Shown here: positions 55,405 to 64,000 of the stretch, in pieces | Position numbering within the stretch: the first letter of the stretch is position 1 | Layout: each line of letters begins with the position of its first letter | Assembly (NCBI RefSeq): GCF_002744175.1 | Contig: NZ_NKHF01000001.1 | Coordinates: forward strand, 1-64,000 | DNA length: 64,000 nt | Direction: 5' to 3' | DNA from: Pseudoalteromonas piscicida | GTDB lineage: Bacteria > Pseudomonadota > Gammaproteobacteria > Enterobacterales > Alteromonadaceae | The notes under the pieces: model-generated | Told to the model about the DNA's origin: nothing | The model's database searches: none | The model's input: only the letters and a program-made list of their open reading frames with translations | Translations under genes and position numbers: made by a program

Positions 55405-56013
55405 ATGGCTAGGAAGAAAAAAAATAAATTATCGTCAATTTGGTTTTGGACGAAACACCTTTCTCTTGGGGTGTTGCTTATTTGGGCTGCCTACTATTTT
55501 CTTTTTGGTGCCTCAAAAAGCATGAACTTTAAAGAAACCACCAACGTCGCCGCGCAAGGTCTGTCGCAATTTTACGAAAGTTTTAGAAATAGAATAAGTA
55601 ACCGCGATACCGATCGCGAAAAGTATGTGATCACCCTAGGAAAACCCACTTTTCCTTTGGATGATGCGCTAGCGCAACGTGCGTTAGCAGTAAAACCATC
55701 TAACTCAAGGTGGACAGGAGAAAAGCAACCCAGACGCTTTGAAACCGGAGACACCTTAAAAGACGTGCTATCACAGCAAGCAAAAGCAGAAGGGATAGAG
55801 CTATTTTGGTATTTAGAGCGGGACTATGTGGTGAAATACCACTTCCGCCTCGATACGGACTTTGTCACCGCGCTTTACCAAGTCGGTACGGCAATCAACG
55901 ACGACTTTGAGTTTCAGGTATATACCTTTTTCTGCCCTCGCGAGCGAGCAGCGGTGATCACGGAAAATCCACCGCTGTATGTTCGAGAAAATTGTCGCAA
56001 GCTGGCAGGTTAA
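55405..56013 (+). CDS. TcpQ-like C-terminal domain protein, membrane-anchored
   Basis: A 202-aa protein with a basic N terminus, one membrane helix (about residues 15-33), and a periplasmic part. The second half (GDTLKDVLSQQAKAEGIELFWYLERDYVV and later FEFQVYTFFCPRERAAVI) fits the TcpQ-type domain found in pilus-biogenesis and related secretion proteins. It follows the lipid A acyltransferase gene by 19 bases and ends overlapping the stop of the convergent glnE. No pilus genes are near, so the role is unknown. The TcpQ assignment is moderate. Confidence 0.6.
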   Translation: MARKKKNKLSSIWFWTKHLSLGVLLIWAAYYFLFGASKSMNFKETTNVAAQGLSQFYESFRNRISNRDTDREKYVITLGKPTFPLDDALAQRALAVKPSNSRWTGEKQPRRFETGDTLKDVLSQQAKAEGIELFWYLERDYVVKYHFRLDTDFVTALYQVGTAINDDFEFQVYTFFCPRERAAVITENPPLYVRENCRKLAG

Positions 56014-58805
56014 CCTAATAGCCTCTGCCAAACTTGGCTCACCTGTTGAGCGTACTGGTCAAACTCCAGGCGCTCAACCGTTCTTCCAAGCTGATTCAAG
56101 CTGTTAAAATGATACCTATCTCTAAATTGGCAATACGCTGAGATCAATGTGTCCATTTCACTTTCATCGATCATAGCAACCGCCCTAGCCTGCTCTAGAA
56201 TGCGAATATTATCTGGATAAGTACACAACTGAGGATAGGTATGACTATGTTTTAATACGATATATTGACTAATAAATTCAATGTCTGTCATACCACCAAT
56301 ACCTTGCTTTAAATCGAACTGATGGTCGTTATCTTGATTAAGGTGCTGGCGCATTTTTTCACGCATTTTACGCACTTCCTGTGCTAACTTGGCGCTATCA
56401 CGCTGTTGCGTCAAAACAGCATGGCGGATTTCATTAAACCGTGTATACATGTTTTCTTCACCAAGTACCATACGCGCCCTGACTAACGCTTGATGCTCCC
56501 AAGTCCAAGCTTGCTCACATTGATATTGGTAAAAACTCTCAAGATTGATTGCCAGTAGGCCAGAGTTACCTTCAGGACGAAGTCGTGTATCTAATTCATA
56601 CAGGGTGCCCGACAATGTTTTAGTGTTAAAAAGGTGCATTAACCGTTGGGCTAGCTTCATATAAAACTGTCTTGATGAAATCGACTTATCGCCGACCGTA
56701 TGACTTTCGCCATCGCGATTGTGCACAAACACTAAATCGAGGTCAGAGTTATAACCTAGTTCATAGCCTCCCGCTTTACCATAGGCTATAACTGCAAACC
56801 CTTTCTCTGCAATCGTAGCGCCTTCTGGCGCACCGTAACGCTCCACCATATGACCCCAAGCGATATCCACGGCTTTTGCAATAATTGCCTCTGCTAATGC
56901 GGTTAAATGATCGCTGACTTTCATTATATCCAACACCCCTGTGGCGTCGGCTGCGGCGACCTTTAGCTGGTGGGTTTGCTTAAATTGTCGCAGCGCCTCC
57001 ATTTGCATTTCCACATCTTGCGCGTCAATACGTAAGAACGCTTGTTGAATCTCACTCTTATAGGCGCTGAGCGGCAAAGGTTTGTATAGAGTCTGTGGGT
57101 CAATCAGCTCATCAAGCAGTATAGGGTACTTAGCAATATGCTCAGCTATCCAAGCGCTGTGACAACACAGCTTGATGAGTTGTGTTAATGCACCATTATT
57201 CTCGTAAAGTAGCTCCAAATAAGCCGTACGTGAGACAACTTTATTGATCACACCAAGCACCCGAGCAAGTGCAGGTTCCATATTCTGCTTGCTCAACTCA
57301 CGTAGTAGCGCAGGCATTAATTTATCTAAAATATCTCGACCTCGAGTTCCTGCCTGCTTTTTACTTAGCCCTTGCTTAAACTCTGCAAGATCAGATTGCC
57401 ACCGGTCGAAACACGGCTGCGCTTTGCAGTCACCAAGCTGAGCAATTTCACCCGTTTGCCAGGCATATGCTGCGCTATCATCTTCCTCTAATTCTTCCTC
57501 AGGAGGATCACCAATCACTTGGCTAAACTCAGCGCGAATATTCTCCATCACCCGATTTAGGTACTTATCAACGCCCTGGTAGTCATCACAACGCAATAAG
57601 TAGCTTAAGCGCGAGCAGTCAGTCGTATTATCTGGTAACGTTTGCGTTTGTTTATCATCAAACGCTTGCAAGTATTGCTCAACTTTTCTTAGCACTAAGT
57701 AGTTATCGTGCAAGGTATTTTTTACCTCTTGGGGGATAATCTCTAGAGCTTCAAGTTGCTCCAGCGCAGTTAACAAGGATGGAGTTTGCAACGGAAGTTC
57801 ACGGCCACCACGAATAAGTTGCAACGCCTGTACAATAAACTCAACCTCACGAATACCACCAGCCCCGAGCTTGATATTGTTTGTAAGGCCTTTGCGTCTC
57901 ACTTCTTGGGCTATCATATGTTTCATTTTTCGTAGCGAATCGATCACTGAAAAGTCGATGTAGCGACGATACACAAATGGTCGGATCAACTCATAAAACT
58001 CTTGCCAATAAACGGAAGGCTCTCCGATTGGGCGAGCCTTGAGCATGGCATAACGTTCCCACTCCCGACCTTGGTCTTGATAATAATCTTCCATCGCTGC
58101 ATAGCTCATTACCAAAGGGCCACTATCACCAAAGGGCCGCAAACGCATATCGACCCTAAACACTTGACCATCTATGGTTACTTGGTTTAAAGCTGCTATC
58201 AACTTTTGGGCAACCCGAGTATAAAACACCTGAGATTCAATGCTTCTGCGCCCTCCCGAAGTCGCAATACTGCGAGGATAGGCAAATATCAAGTCAATAT
58301 CTGAGGAAAAATTAAGCTCTTTACCTCCAAGCTTACCCATTCCTAAAATCGTCATAGGTAACGGGTTGCCCGCTTCATCTTTTGGCGAGCCAGATTGTGC
58401 TTCTGTACTTAAATAAGCCCATTGGTAGGCGTTCGAAATTAGCGTATCAGAAAGTGCTGAAATATACTCAATACTGTCATCAATCTCATTATCTGCGATT
58501 AAATCTAGCCACATTACTTTAAGCCAATACTTCAAACGATAATGACGTAATTGCGCAAATGCTTGCTTTTCATCAGCAAGTACCGATGAAAAATCAAATA
58601 CATCTGGGCAGTCACGCTTTTGCATCTGCGTCTCATCTAGTAACCAAGCTCCCCACTCAGGAAACCGCGACAAGATACGGTGAGCAAAATCGCTCAGCGC
58701 CAGTAATTGTGCAATTTTAGGTTCCATCGGAGCATCACCATAAATCTCTTGGTAACGCGCTTGGGCAAGCGTATTCAGCCCGGTTTGAGCAAACAATTCC
58801 GACAT
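56010..58805 (-). CDS. glnE: Glutamine synthetase adenylyltransferase / deadenylase
   Basis: A 931-aa bifunctional enzyme when started at the ATG at 58805, with GGAG about 7 bases upstream; the in-frame GTG four codons earlier lacks that support. Two nucleotidyltransferase domains are visible: the deadenylylating N-half with MGKLGGKELNFSSDIDLIF, and the adenylylating C-half with GKAGGYELGYNSDLDLVF. GVREVEFIVQ-like and GGMTDIEFISQY motifs follow each. It adjusts glutamine synthetase in response to PII. Length is near E. coli GlnE (946). It ends 4 bases inside the convergent TcpQ-like gene. Confidence 0.96.
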   Translation of the reverse strand: MSELFAQTGLNTLAQARYQEIYGDAPMEPKIAQLLALSDFAHRILSRFPEWGAWLLDETQMQKRDCPDVFDFSSVLADEKQAFAQLRHYRLKYWLKVMWLDLIADNEIDDSIEYISALSDTLISNAYQWAYLSTEAQSGSPKDEAGNPLPMTILGMGKLGGKELNFSSDIDLIFAYPRSIATSGGRRSIESQVFYTRVAQKLIAALNQVTIDGQVFRVDMRLRPFGDSGPLVMSYAAMEDYYQDQGREWERYAMLKARPIGEPSVYWQEFYELIRPFVYRRYIDFSVIDSLRKMKHMIAQEVRRKGLTNNIKLGAGGIREVEFIVQALQLIRGGRELPLQTPSLLTALEQLEALEIIPQEVKNTLHDNYLVLRKVEQYLQAFDDKQTQTLPDNTTDCSRLSYLLRCDDYQGVDKYLNRVMENIRAEFSQVIGDPPEEELEEDDSAAYAWQTGEIAQLGDCKAQPCFDRWQSDLAEFKQGLSKKQAGTRGRDILDKLMPALLRELSKQNMEPALARVLGVINKVVSRTAYLELLYENNGALTQLIKLCCHSAWIAEHIAKYPILLDELIDPQTLYKPLPLSAYKSEIQQAFLRIDAQDVEMQMEALRQFKQTHQLKVAAADATGVLDIMKVSDHLTALAEAIIAKAVDIAWGHMVERYGAPEGATIAEKGFAVIAYGKAGGYELGYNSDLDLVFVHNRDGESHTVGDKSISSRQFYMKLAQRLMHLFNTKTLSGTLYELDTRLRPEGNSGLLAINLESFYQYQCEQAWTWEHQALVRARMVLGEENMYTRFNEIRHAVLTQQRDSAKLAQEVRKMREKMRQHLNQDNDHQFDLKQGIGGMTDIEFISQYIVLKHSHTYPQLCTYPDNIRILEQARAVAMIDESEMDTLISAYCQFRDRYHFNSLNQLGRTVERLEFDQYAQQVSQVWQRLLG

Positions 58806-58884
58806 AAAAAACTCCACGGTTAACTGGCTCTCTGAGTGAGCAGTGTTATAGTAACTCTATCTAAAACACAACCTTACACCGAGT

Positions 58885-59778
58885 ATGAGTTATTTGTCTT
58901 TAAACAATATCAATTTTTTAGCGATTTTGATTTGCTTTGTTATCGTCTGTGCACTCACCATTTTACTGCGCCTCCTCATCCAGCGTAGTGCCAACAATTT
59001 ACTCGACGAGGAGTTAGCACAACGCGACAATTTTGCACTCGGGATCAGCTATGCCAGCCAAGTGACTATGCTATGTGTATGCGTGGCTTATCTATTCAAT
59101 GATTTGGGCGTTGTGAAAGCACAAACTTACCCATTACAAGTGGCCTTACATGTTGGCTTAGTGATCGCATTTGTCTATTTAGGACAATGGGTGCATCGCA
59201 AATGGATTCTGTATCAATTTGACGAGGAAGAGGCGATTTTAAAGCAAAACATTTGCGCCGCTATGGTAGATTCTGGCATGTTGCTTGGAAATACGATTCT
59301 GGTGCTGGGGTTATACCACTGGGTACATCCCAAAGGGTGGAGCGACCTACTGGTAGTAGCGCTTGGCTTTATGCTTTTACAGCTTTTGTTTACGCTAGAT
59401 AGCAAAATCCGAGAAAGTCGCTTTGCTAAGTTCAATCAAGGAGCGTCTTTACAGCAGAACTTTAATCTTAGAAACACCTCTATTGGTATTCGCTACGCTG
59501 GAAAAACAATAGGCCTTGCATTAGCTATGTATGCAGGACTGCACAGTGCGCCATATCACGGAGCAAAAGTCGTCGAAAACCTATTTTCTATTGTGCTGCA
59601 TTGTGGGGTTATGTGGTTATTTCTTTACATTGGCAGTTATGTGCTGCTGCATTTATCGCTGCCAAAGGTCAATATTGGCCTAGAAGTAGACCATCAGGAT
59701 AATGTCGGGATTGCATGCCTAGAGTTTGCGGTTTTCTGCTCTATGGGCTATTTACTTATTAACCTGTTTTCGGTGTAA
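58885..59778 (+). CDS. Membrane protein with two DUF350 domains
   Basis: A 297-aa integral membrane protein with about seven or eight hydrophobic segments. Two repeats of similar layout, each with a motif of the LLLR..I.R.....DEELAQRDNFALGISYAS type and NFNLRNTSIGIRYAGKTIGLA, fit two tandem DUF350 domains. Function is unknown. The next gene starts 11 bases downstream, so they are probably one operon. The gene is divergent from glnE. Confidence 0.8.
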   Translation: MSYLSLNNINFLAILICFVIVCALTILLRLLIQRSANNLLDEELAQRDNFALGISYASQVTMLCVCVAYLFNDLGVVKAQTYPLQVALHVGLVIAFVYLGQWVHRKWILYQFDEEEAILKQNICAAMVDSGMLLGNTILVLGLYHWVHPKGWSDLLVVALGFMLLQLLFTLDSKIRESRFAKFNQGASLQQNFNLRNTSIGIRYAGKTIGLALAMYAGLHSAPYHGAKVVENLFSIVLHCGVMWLFLYIGSYVLLHLSLPKVNIGLEVDHQDNVGIACLEFAVFCSMGYLLINLFSV

Positions 59779-59789
59779 CGCAATATTGC

Positions 59790-60284
59790 ATGAATGCTCT
59801 GAGTGATGGATTTCTGCTGGTAGATAGCAATTGGGATTTTAGCCTAGAACTGGTCGAGCATTTACAAAACATACGCACAACAGGCGCCAGCAACATTATT
59901 ATTGCTGGCGACAACACCAAACAAATGCTTAAAATGATGTTCAACGAACAAATTAAAGACTACTGCTACTGTGATTTTGATAACGAAATCAGCGTCTCTG
60001 AGCTCGCCAGTTATCTCCACCGCCATCATAATATCAACGCAATACTGCTTTACTCGCTTGACTATCACCTTGCAAGCGAAGAGCAGCGTTTTATCTTTGA
60101 CTCACTGCACCCACATCGTTTTTTGATCGAGCAATCACCACAAGGGTTTCAGGTGGACTTATTGCGCTCACAGGCCACTATCAACCATTTATCCTGCCAC
60201 CCCGAAACGGCTGGACTGTCAGACCCAGACTTGTTGCTCGCCAAACTCACCGGCTTACTGTGCGGTAAAGCAAAAGTAACCTAG
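59790..60284 (+). CDS. Uncharacterised cytoplasmic protein
   Basis: A 164-aa soluble protein I do not recognise. It has an alternating alpha/beta look (GFLLVDSNWDFSLELVEHL, NIIIAGDN, AILLYSLDYHL), and DxN and LLYS segments that recall a degraded receiver-like or Rossmann fold. That is only an impression. It starts 11 bases after the DUF350 gene and is likely co-transcribed with it; rsmE follows after 56 bp. No signal peptide or membrane helix. Confidence 0.6.
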   Translation: MNALSDGFLLVDSNWDFSLELVEHLQNIRTTGASNIIIAGDNTKQMLKMMFNEQIKDYCYCDFDNEISVSELASYLHRHHNINAILLYSLDYHLASEEQRFIFDSLHPHRFLIEQSPQGFQVDLLRSQATINHLSCHPETAGLSDPDLLLAKLTGLLCGKAKVT

Positions 60285-60340
60285 ACTAACACCGCGCGAG
60301 CGCTTACCATTGCCAACAATAGTCACTTTATATTTGAATT

Positions 60341-61075
60341 ATGCGTATTCCACATATTTATCAAGATTCACCGCTAGAAATTGGTGTGCCAGTTGCGCTG
60401 GATGATGATGCAGCAGGTCACATAGGCCGCGTACTGAGAATGACAACCAAAGACAAAGTTAGCCTGTTTAACGGTCAAGGTGGTGAGTACCTGTGTCAAC
60501 TTAGCGAAGTTGGAAAAAAGAAAGTCGTAGCCATTCCTGAAGCATTTGAAGATAAAGACGTAGAGTCTCCCCTTCACATTCATCTCGGCCAAGGCATTTC
60601 TCGCGGTGATAAAATGGACTTTACCATTCAAAAGTCGGTTGAACTTGGTGTCAGTGAGATTACGCCCTTATTTACCACCCGCTGCGGCGTTAAATTGAGT
60701 GGTGAGCGCTTAGCTAAAAAACATCAACAATGGCAAAAGATAGCCATTGCTGCCGCAGAACAATCAGGGCGTAACACGGTGACAGTGATCCACCCGCCGA
60801 TGGAACTTGCTCAGTGGCTCGCACAACAAAGTGACGAGCTTAAAGTCACCCTCCATCCACGTGCAGAGCACTCCATCAAAACCCTCCCTTACACTCAATC
60901 TGGGATCCGCTTTTTAGTAGGTCCAGAAGGAGGGTTTACCGATGAAGAACTCGCAGCAACAACGGAGCAAGGCTTTATAGATGTGCGTTTGGGCCCTCGC
61001 GTGCTCAGAACAGAAACAGCGGCATTAACGGTATTAAGCGCACTGCAACTACAATTTGGCGATTTAGCACTTTAA
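60341..61075 (+). CDS. rsmE: 16S rRNA m3U1498 methyltransferase
   Basis: A 244-aa SPOUT-fold methyltransferase. Near the N terminus the PUA-like start HIGRVLRMTTKDKVSLFNGQGGEY is present. The SPOUT core has GQGISRGDKMDFTIQKSVELGV, WQKIAIAAAEQSGR and, in the knot, LVGPEGGFTDEEL with GPRVLRTETA. It modifies uridine 1498 in the decoding region of 16S rRNA. The order rsmE-gshB-yqgE-ruvX is conserved with E. coli. Confidence 0.95.
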   Translation: MRIPHIYQDSPLEIGVPVALDDDAAGHIGRVLRMTTKDKVSLFNGQGGEYLCQLSEVGKKKVVAIPEAFEDKDVESPLHIHLGQGISRGDKMDFTIQKSVELGVSEITPLFTTRCGVKLSGERLAKKHQQWQKIAIAAAEQSGRNTVTVIHPPMELAQWLAQQSDELKVTLHPRAEHSIKTLPYTQSGIRFLVGPEGGFTDEELAATTEQGFIDVRLGPRVLRTETAALTVLSALQLQFGDLAL

Positions 61076-61132
61076 ATACACAGAGCAACCCCCATATCAT
61101 GATTACAACCGGTATGCTCAATGGGAACGTCT

Positions 61133-62092
61133 ATGACAATTAAATTAGGGATCATTTCCGATCCAATCAGTGGCTTTAATATTAAAAAAGACACGGGATT
61201 CGCGATGATGCTGGCAGCACAGCAGCGCGGTTATGAATTGTACTATATGGAAATGAATGATCTGTTCTTGTATCAAGGCGTTGCCAAAGCAACCGCGGCG
61301 AAGGCACAGGTATTTGACGACACGGCTCATTGGTATGAGCTAGAGGAAAAACAAGAAATCGACTTGGGCGACCTTGATGTTATCCTAATGCGAAAAGATC
61401 CGCCGTTTGATACCGAATATATTTATGCCACTTACATTCTCGAACGCGCAGAGCTTGCTGGCAGCCTCATTGTCAACAAACCACAAAGTTTACGTGATGC
61501 CAATGAAAAGCTATTTACCGCATGGTTTAGTGAACACACACCAGATACATTGGTCACCCGTAGCCAACAGCAAATTCGAGCCTTCCTTGCCAAACATGGT
61601 GATATTATTCTCAAACCATTAGATGGTATGGGTGGTGCTTCTATTTTTAGAGTCAAGCAAGATGATGCCAATATTGGAGTTATTTGCGAAACACTCACCG
61701 AGCACGGCTCACGTTACGCCATGGCGCAAAATTATATCCCAGCAATTAAAGATGGTGACAAACGTGTCTTGGTTGTTGATGGAGAAGTTATGCCGTATTG
61801 CTTAGCTCGTATTCCTCAAGGGGGAGAAACGCGCGGTAATCTGGCCGCGGGAGGCCGTGGTGAAGCCAGACCTATTAGCGATTCAGATCGCCAAATAGCC
61901 GAAGCAATTGCACCAACATTAAGAGAAAAAGGGCTTATTTTTGTTGGACTTGATATCATTGGCGACAAGCTCACTGAAATCAATGTCACGGCGCCCACTT
62001 GCGTTAAAGAAATTGAAGCGGCCTATGACATTTCAATTATGGACAAGTTTTATGATGCGATCGAGCGAAAACTCGACCATACTAAAAATTAA
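61133..62092 (+). CDS. gshB: Glutathione synthetase
   Basis: A 319-aa ATP-grasp enzyme when started at the ATG at 61133, giving MTIKLGIISDPI as in E. coli (MIKLGIVMDPI). GGGA lies about 8 bases upstream. The alternative ATG at 61121 would add four residues. ATP-grasp motifs are visible: KPLDGMGGASIF near residue 160 and the metal-binding INVTAPTC near 285. It joins glycine to gamma-glutamylcysteine, the last step of glutathione synthesis. This matches the presence of glutaredoxin and glutathione peroxidase genes in the window. Confidence 0.95.
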   Translation: MTIKLGIISDPISGFNIKKDTGFAMMLAAQQRGYELYYMEMNDLFLYQGVAKATAAKAQVFDDTAHWYELEEKQEIDLGDLDVILMRKDPPFDTEYIYATYILERAELAGSLIVNKPQSLRDANEKLFTAWFSEHTPDTLVTRSQQQIRAFLAKHGDIILKPLDGMGGASIFRVKQDDANIGVICETLTEHGSRYAMAQNYIPAIKDGDKRVLVVDGEVMPYCLARIPQGGETRGNLAAGGRGEARPISDSDRQIAEAIAPTLREKGLIFVGLDIIGDKLTEINVTAPTCVKEIEAAYDISIMDKFYDAIERKLDHTKN

Positions 62093-62111
62093 CCATTAAG
62101 GGGGTCAGGTT

Positions 62112-62669
62112 ATGAAATCACTCGCTAACCATTTTTTAGTGGCAATGCCTAGCATGGACGACCCTTTTTTCAATCATACGGTAACCTATCTTTGTGAACA
62201 CAATGAAGATGGGGCGATGGGGTTGGTGGTTAATCACCCTATCGATATCACTGTAGGCGAATTGCTTGATCAAATTGATATTGATAACGACAAATCTAGC
62301 CAAGCGGCTAAAGTCAATATTTATGCAGGAGGCCCTGTTCACACTGACAGAGGGTTCGTGTTGCACACGCCAAAGTTAGGCTATGCCTCCAGTCAAGAGC
62401 TTAGCTCAGACATTATGATCACCACCTCAAAAGATGTGCTAGCGTCGCTAACCTCCTCGCACTCCCCTGAAGGGTTTATTATCACCTTAGGTTATGCAGG
62501 TTGGGTAAGCGGTCAGCTAGAAAAAGAGCTAAAGGAAAATACTTGGCTAGTGGTAGAGGCCGACCCTGAAATCATTTTCAACACTCCACCGGAAAAGCGT
62601 TGGGAGAAGGCTGTACAAATGCTTGGTATTGACGTGGCTCAATTAAGCTCACAAGCAGGCCACGCATAA
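62112..62669 (+). CDS. yqgE: YqgE/AlgH family protein
   Basis: A 185-aa cytoplasmic protein with the conserved family segments [44 protein letters not shown] and ALGYAGW-like ([13 protein letters not shown]). GCAGGTT-type rare features are absent. Function is unknown; relatives were first named AlgH in alginate-producing Pseudomonas. It lies between gshB and ruvX as in most gammaproteobacteria, with 19-bp spacing upstream. Confidence 0.95.
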   Translation: MKSLANHFLVAMPSMDDPFFNHTVTYLCEHNEDGAMGLVVNHPIDITVGELLDQIDIDNDKSSQAAKVNIYAGGPVHTDRGFVLHTPKLGYASSQELSSDIMITTSKDVLASLTSSHSPEGFIITLGYAGWVSGQLEKELKENTWLVVEADPEIIFNTPPEKRWEKAVQMLGIDVAQLSSQAGHA

Positions 62670-62712
62670 ACTAACCTTCTACCCCAAGCTCGGGTTAATA
62701 AACGAAGTATTC

Positions 62713-63162
62713 ATGGACAACAAAAAAGAAAAAACTGAAAAAGGCAAACGCTGTGTTATGGGCTTTGACTTTGGAACCAAAAGCATCGGTCTGGCTATTG
62801 GCCAAGAAATAACCGCTACAGCATCAAGCTTAGGCGCGGTGAAAGCCAATGATGGCATTCCAAACTGGGACGACATTGCCGTTTTTATCAACGAGTGGCA
62901 ACCCAATTTATTAGTAGTCGGCCTACCGCTCAATATGGATGGTACAAATCAAGACCTAACATTTAGGGCTAAGAAGTTTGCCAATCGTCTGCATAATCAC
63001 TTCCGCCTGCCAGTAGAAACGCAAGACGAACGCTTAACCACGACCGATGCACGAGCGCGCCTGTTTGAACAAGGTGGTTACAAGAATCTTGCGAAAGGAA
63101 AGGTTGACGGCATGTCTGCCTGTATCATTCTAGAAAGCTATTTTGAAGCAATGTGGGCATAG
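62713..63162 (+). CDS. ruvX: Holliday-junction resolvase-like RuvX / YqgF
   Basis: A 149-aa RNase H-fold protein. The catalytic first strand [14 protein letters not shown] carries the key Asp (about residue 18), then [21 protein letters not shown] with another acidic residue, and a late Asp in [10 protein letters not shown]. YqgF is needed for 16S rRNA 5'-end processing; the Holliday-junction activity is debated. A basic N-terminal extension ([13 protein letters not shown]) precedes the usual start. It ends the rsmE-gshB-yqgE-ruvX run. Confidence 0.94.
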   Translation: MDNKKEKTEKGKRCVMGFDFGTKSIGLAIGQEITATASSLGAVKANDGIPNWDDIAVFINEWQPNLLVVGLPLNMDGTNQDLTFRAKKFANRLHNHFRLPVETQDERLTTTDARARLFEQGGYKNLAKGKVDGMSACIILESYFEAMWA

Positions 63163-63253
63163 TGCACGCAATATGAAGGCCTACAAAAGCCGGCTATTGA
63201 AATAAAATGAATATAGGGAAGTCTATAAAATACAATTTTACAACCTCCCTTTT

Positions 63254-63295
63254 ATGTAGCTAAAAATTCACAGCAGAACGCTCAAGTAGCTACAT
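63254..63295. repeat. Inverted repeat between ruvX and the secreted protein gene
   Basis: ATGTAGCTA and TAGCTACAT are perfect 9-bp arms around a 24-base loop. It lies between two convergent genes and may be a weak terminator; a T-run is lacking. Confidence 0.4.
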
Positions 63296-63312
63296 TCACC
63301 TCCCAATAATAA

Positions 63313-63660
63313 TTACAAGGTAAGGCGAGTAACTCTTCTATAAACGCTTGGCGAGTTTCCCCAAGCTTCACAATTACCTGTATCACTATACGATATAGTT
63401 ACGGGCGTTTTAGAGATAGTGGCTGCCAGTAACGTACTGTATAAACGCGCTCTAGCTTCTTCGGGGTAAGTACTGGAAATAGCAAAATATTCTTTATTAC
63501 TACAAGCCGAAATATTCGTGCCATTATTATTTTTAAGTTTAAATAGTATCGTATTACCAGGGTAAGTGACCAAATCTTCAACTTCGGCCGTGCTATTCAA
63601 CCACGCCGCATTCGCACTTAAAGAAAAGGCCAACGCAGCTAGTGCAATAAACTTTTTCAT
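63313..63660 (-). CDS. Small secreted protein
   Basis: A 115-aa protein with a clear signal peptide (MKKFIALAALAFSLSANA). The mature ~95 residues start AWLNSTAEVEDLVTYPGN, contain three Cys (CSNKEYFAI and TGNCEAWG), and have a mixed beta look. I do not recognise a family, although short exported proteins with this layout are frequent in Pseudoalteromonas. It is alone and convergent with ruvX. CTTGTTAAG upstream gives GAGTCCTTTTT-type leader; the start has a modest AGGA-like site. Confidence 0.65.
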   Translation of the reverse strand: MKKFIALAALAFSLSANAAWLNSTAEVEDLVTYPGNTILFKLKNNNGTNISACSNKEYFAISSTYPEEARARLYSTLLAATISKTPVTISYSDTGNCEAWGNSPSVYRRVTRLTL

Positions 63661-63896
63661 CTTAACAAGAGTCCTTTTTAATAATCTATATTTAAAAGAC
63701 CAATGTACCCAAAACCACCTAAACCATCAACACAAAATTCAAGTTAGGACCAAACCCAAAATAGAGCAACAGATTGCTCTGCGCTTTGAAATGAAAACAT
63801 ATTTAACCCTCACATGTCATTGTAACGACTATTCACTGTTTCTAACATGGAAGCGGTTTATAGTGCTAGTGAATCTATTTGTTAAGGAAACAACTC

Positions 63897-64000
63897 ATGA
63901 TGATGCAACACAATCTATTCGCCATATTATGCTTTTGTTTTTTAGCTTTTGTATTATCCGCCTGCAATAATCAACCAGAACACAACGAACCCCACTACAC
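63897..64000 (+). CDS. Lipoprotein, 5' end only (truncated by window)
   Basis: An ATG at 63897, with AAGGA about 9 bases upstream, opens a frame that runs to the window edge. It begins MMMQHNLFAILCFCFL and continues to the lipobox LSAC, then NNQPEHNEPHY. The Cys of LSAC should be lipid-modified after cleavage by signal peptidase II. Only about 34 codons are visible, so family and function cannot be assigned. Three consecutive ATG codons make the exact start ambiguous by one or two residues. Confidence 0.75.
   Translation, partial: MMMQHNLFAILCFCFLAFVLSACNNQPEHNEPHY

Noticed and set aside
63566-63970. 134-codon plus-strand frame across the secreted protein start and the lipoprotein start
   Set aside because: It is out of frame with the lipoprotein, which has a ribosome binding site and a lipobox, and begins antisense to a signal peptide.

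Overview
The window looks like the chromosome of a marine gammaproteobacterium, most likely Pseudoalteromonas. This rests on gene orders shared with enterics (parE-yqiA-cpdA-yqiB-nudF next to a divergent tolC; rsmE-gshB-yqgE-ruvX) and on the marine-type siderophore locus. No tRNA, rRNA, CRISPR array or intact insertion sequence was seen.

Bases 1-33,000 are mainly an iron-acquisition island. It starts with the 3' end of a tonB gene that carries an 18-bp tandem repeat, then exbB and exbD, a hydroxamate-type L-ornithine/L-lysine N-monooxygenase and a TonB-dependent siderophore receptor. Convergent to these is a 21-kb minus-strand NRPS/PKS operon. In transcription order this reads: FAAL-T-C-A-T, KS-AT-KR-T, C-A-T, C-A-T-(dual E/C)-A-T-TE, preceded by an MbtH-like gene. 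Upstream come a PvdE-type export ABC protein, a DapE-like M20 hydrolase, a FhuF-like ferric-siderophore reductase and an IucB-type N-acetyltransferase. Read together, the parts suggest an acylated peptide siderophore. A lysine-like residue would be extended by malonate and ketoreduced to a statine-type unit (as in the LySta residue of lystabactins from Pseudoalteromonas), followed by serine and two residues from modules with the same predicted pocket. The latter are inferred to be N-acyl-N-hydroxyornithines.

Bases 32,000-44,600 hold ordinary genes: a DUF3581 protein, a cytochrome b561 protein, a periplasmic binding-like protein, glutathione peroxidase with an OhrR-type repressor, gltX, a glutaredoxin, a GGDEF diguanylate cyclase, proB, a DUF1543 protein, an exported amidohydrolase, a Crp-like regulator and a hypoxanthine phosphoribosyltransferase. 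A three-unit REP-like array lies between the last of these and parC.

Bases 45,000-63,200 hold parC, an exported PQQ-type sugar dehydrogenase inserted between parC and parE, an apparently frameshifted parE (one C missing from a C run), yqiA-cpdA-yqiB-nudF, tolC, an LpxL/LpxM-like acyltransferase, a TcpQ-like protein, glnE, a double-DUF350 membrane protein, a protein I do not recognise, and rsmE-gshB-yqgE-ruvX. The window closes with a small secreted protein and the start of a lipoprotein gene.

All calls come from reading motifs and gene order by eye. NRPS substrate predictions and the product structure are inferences.
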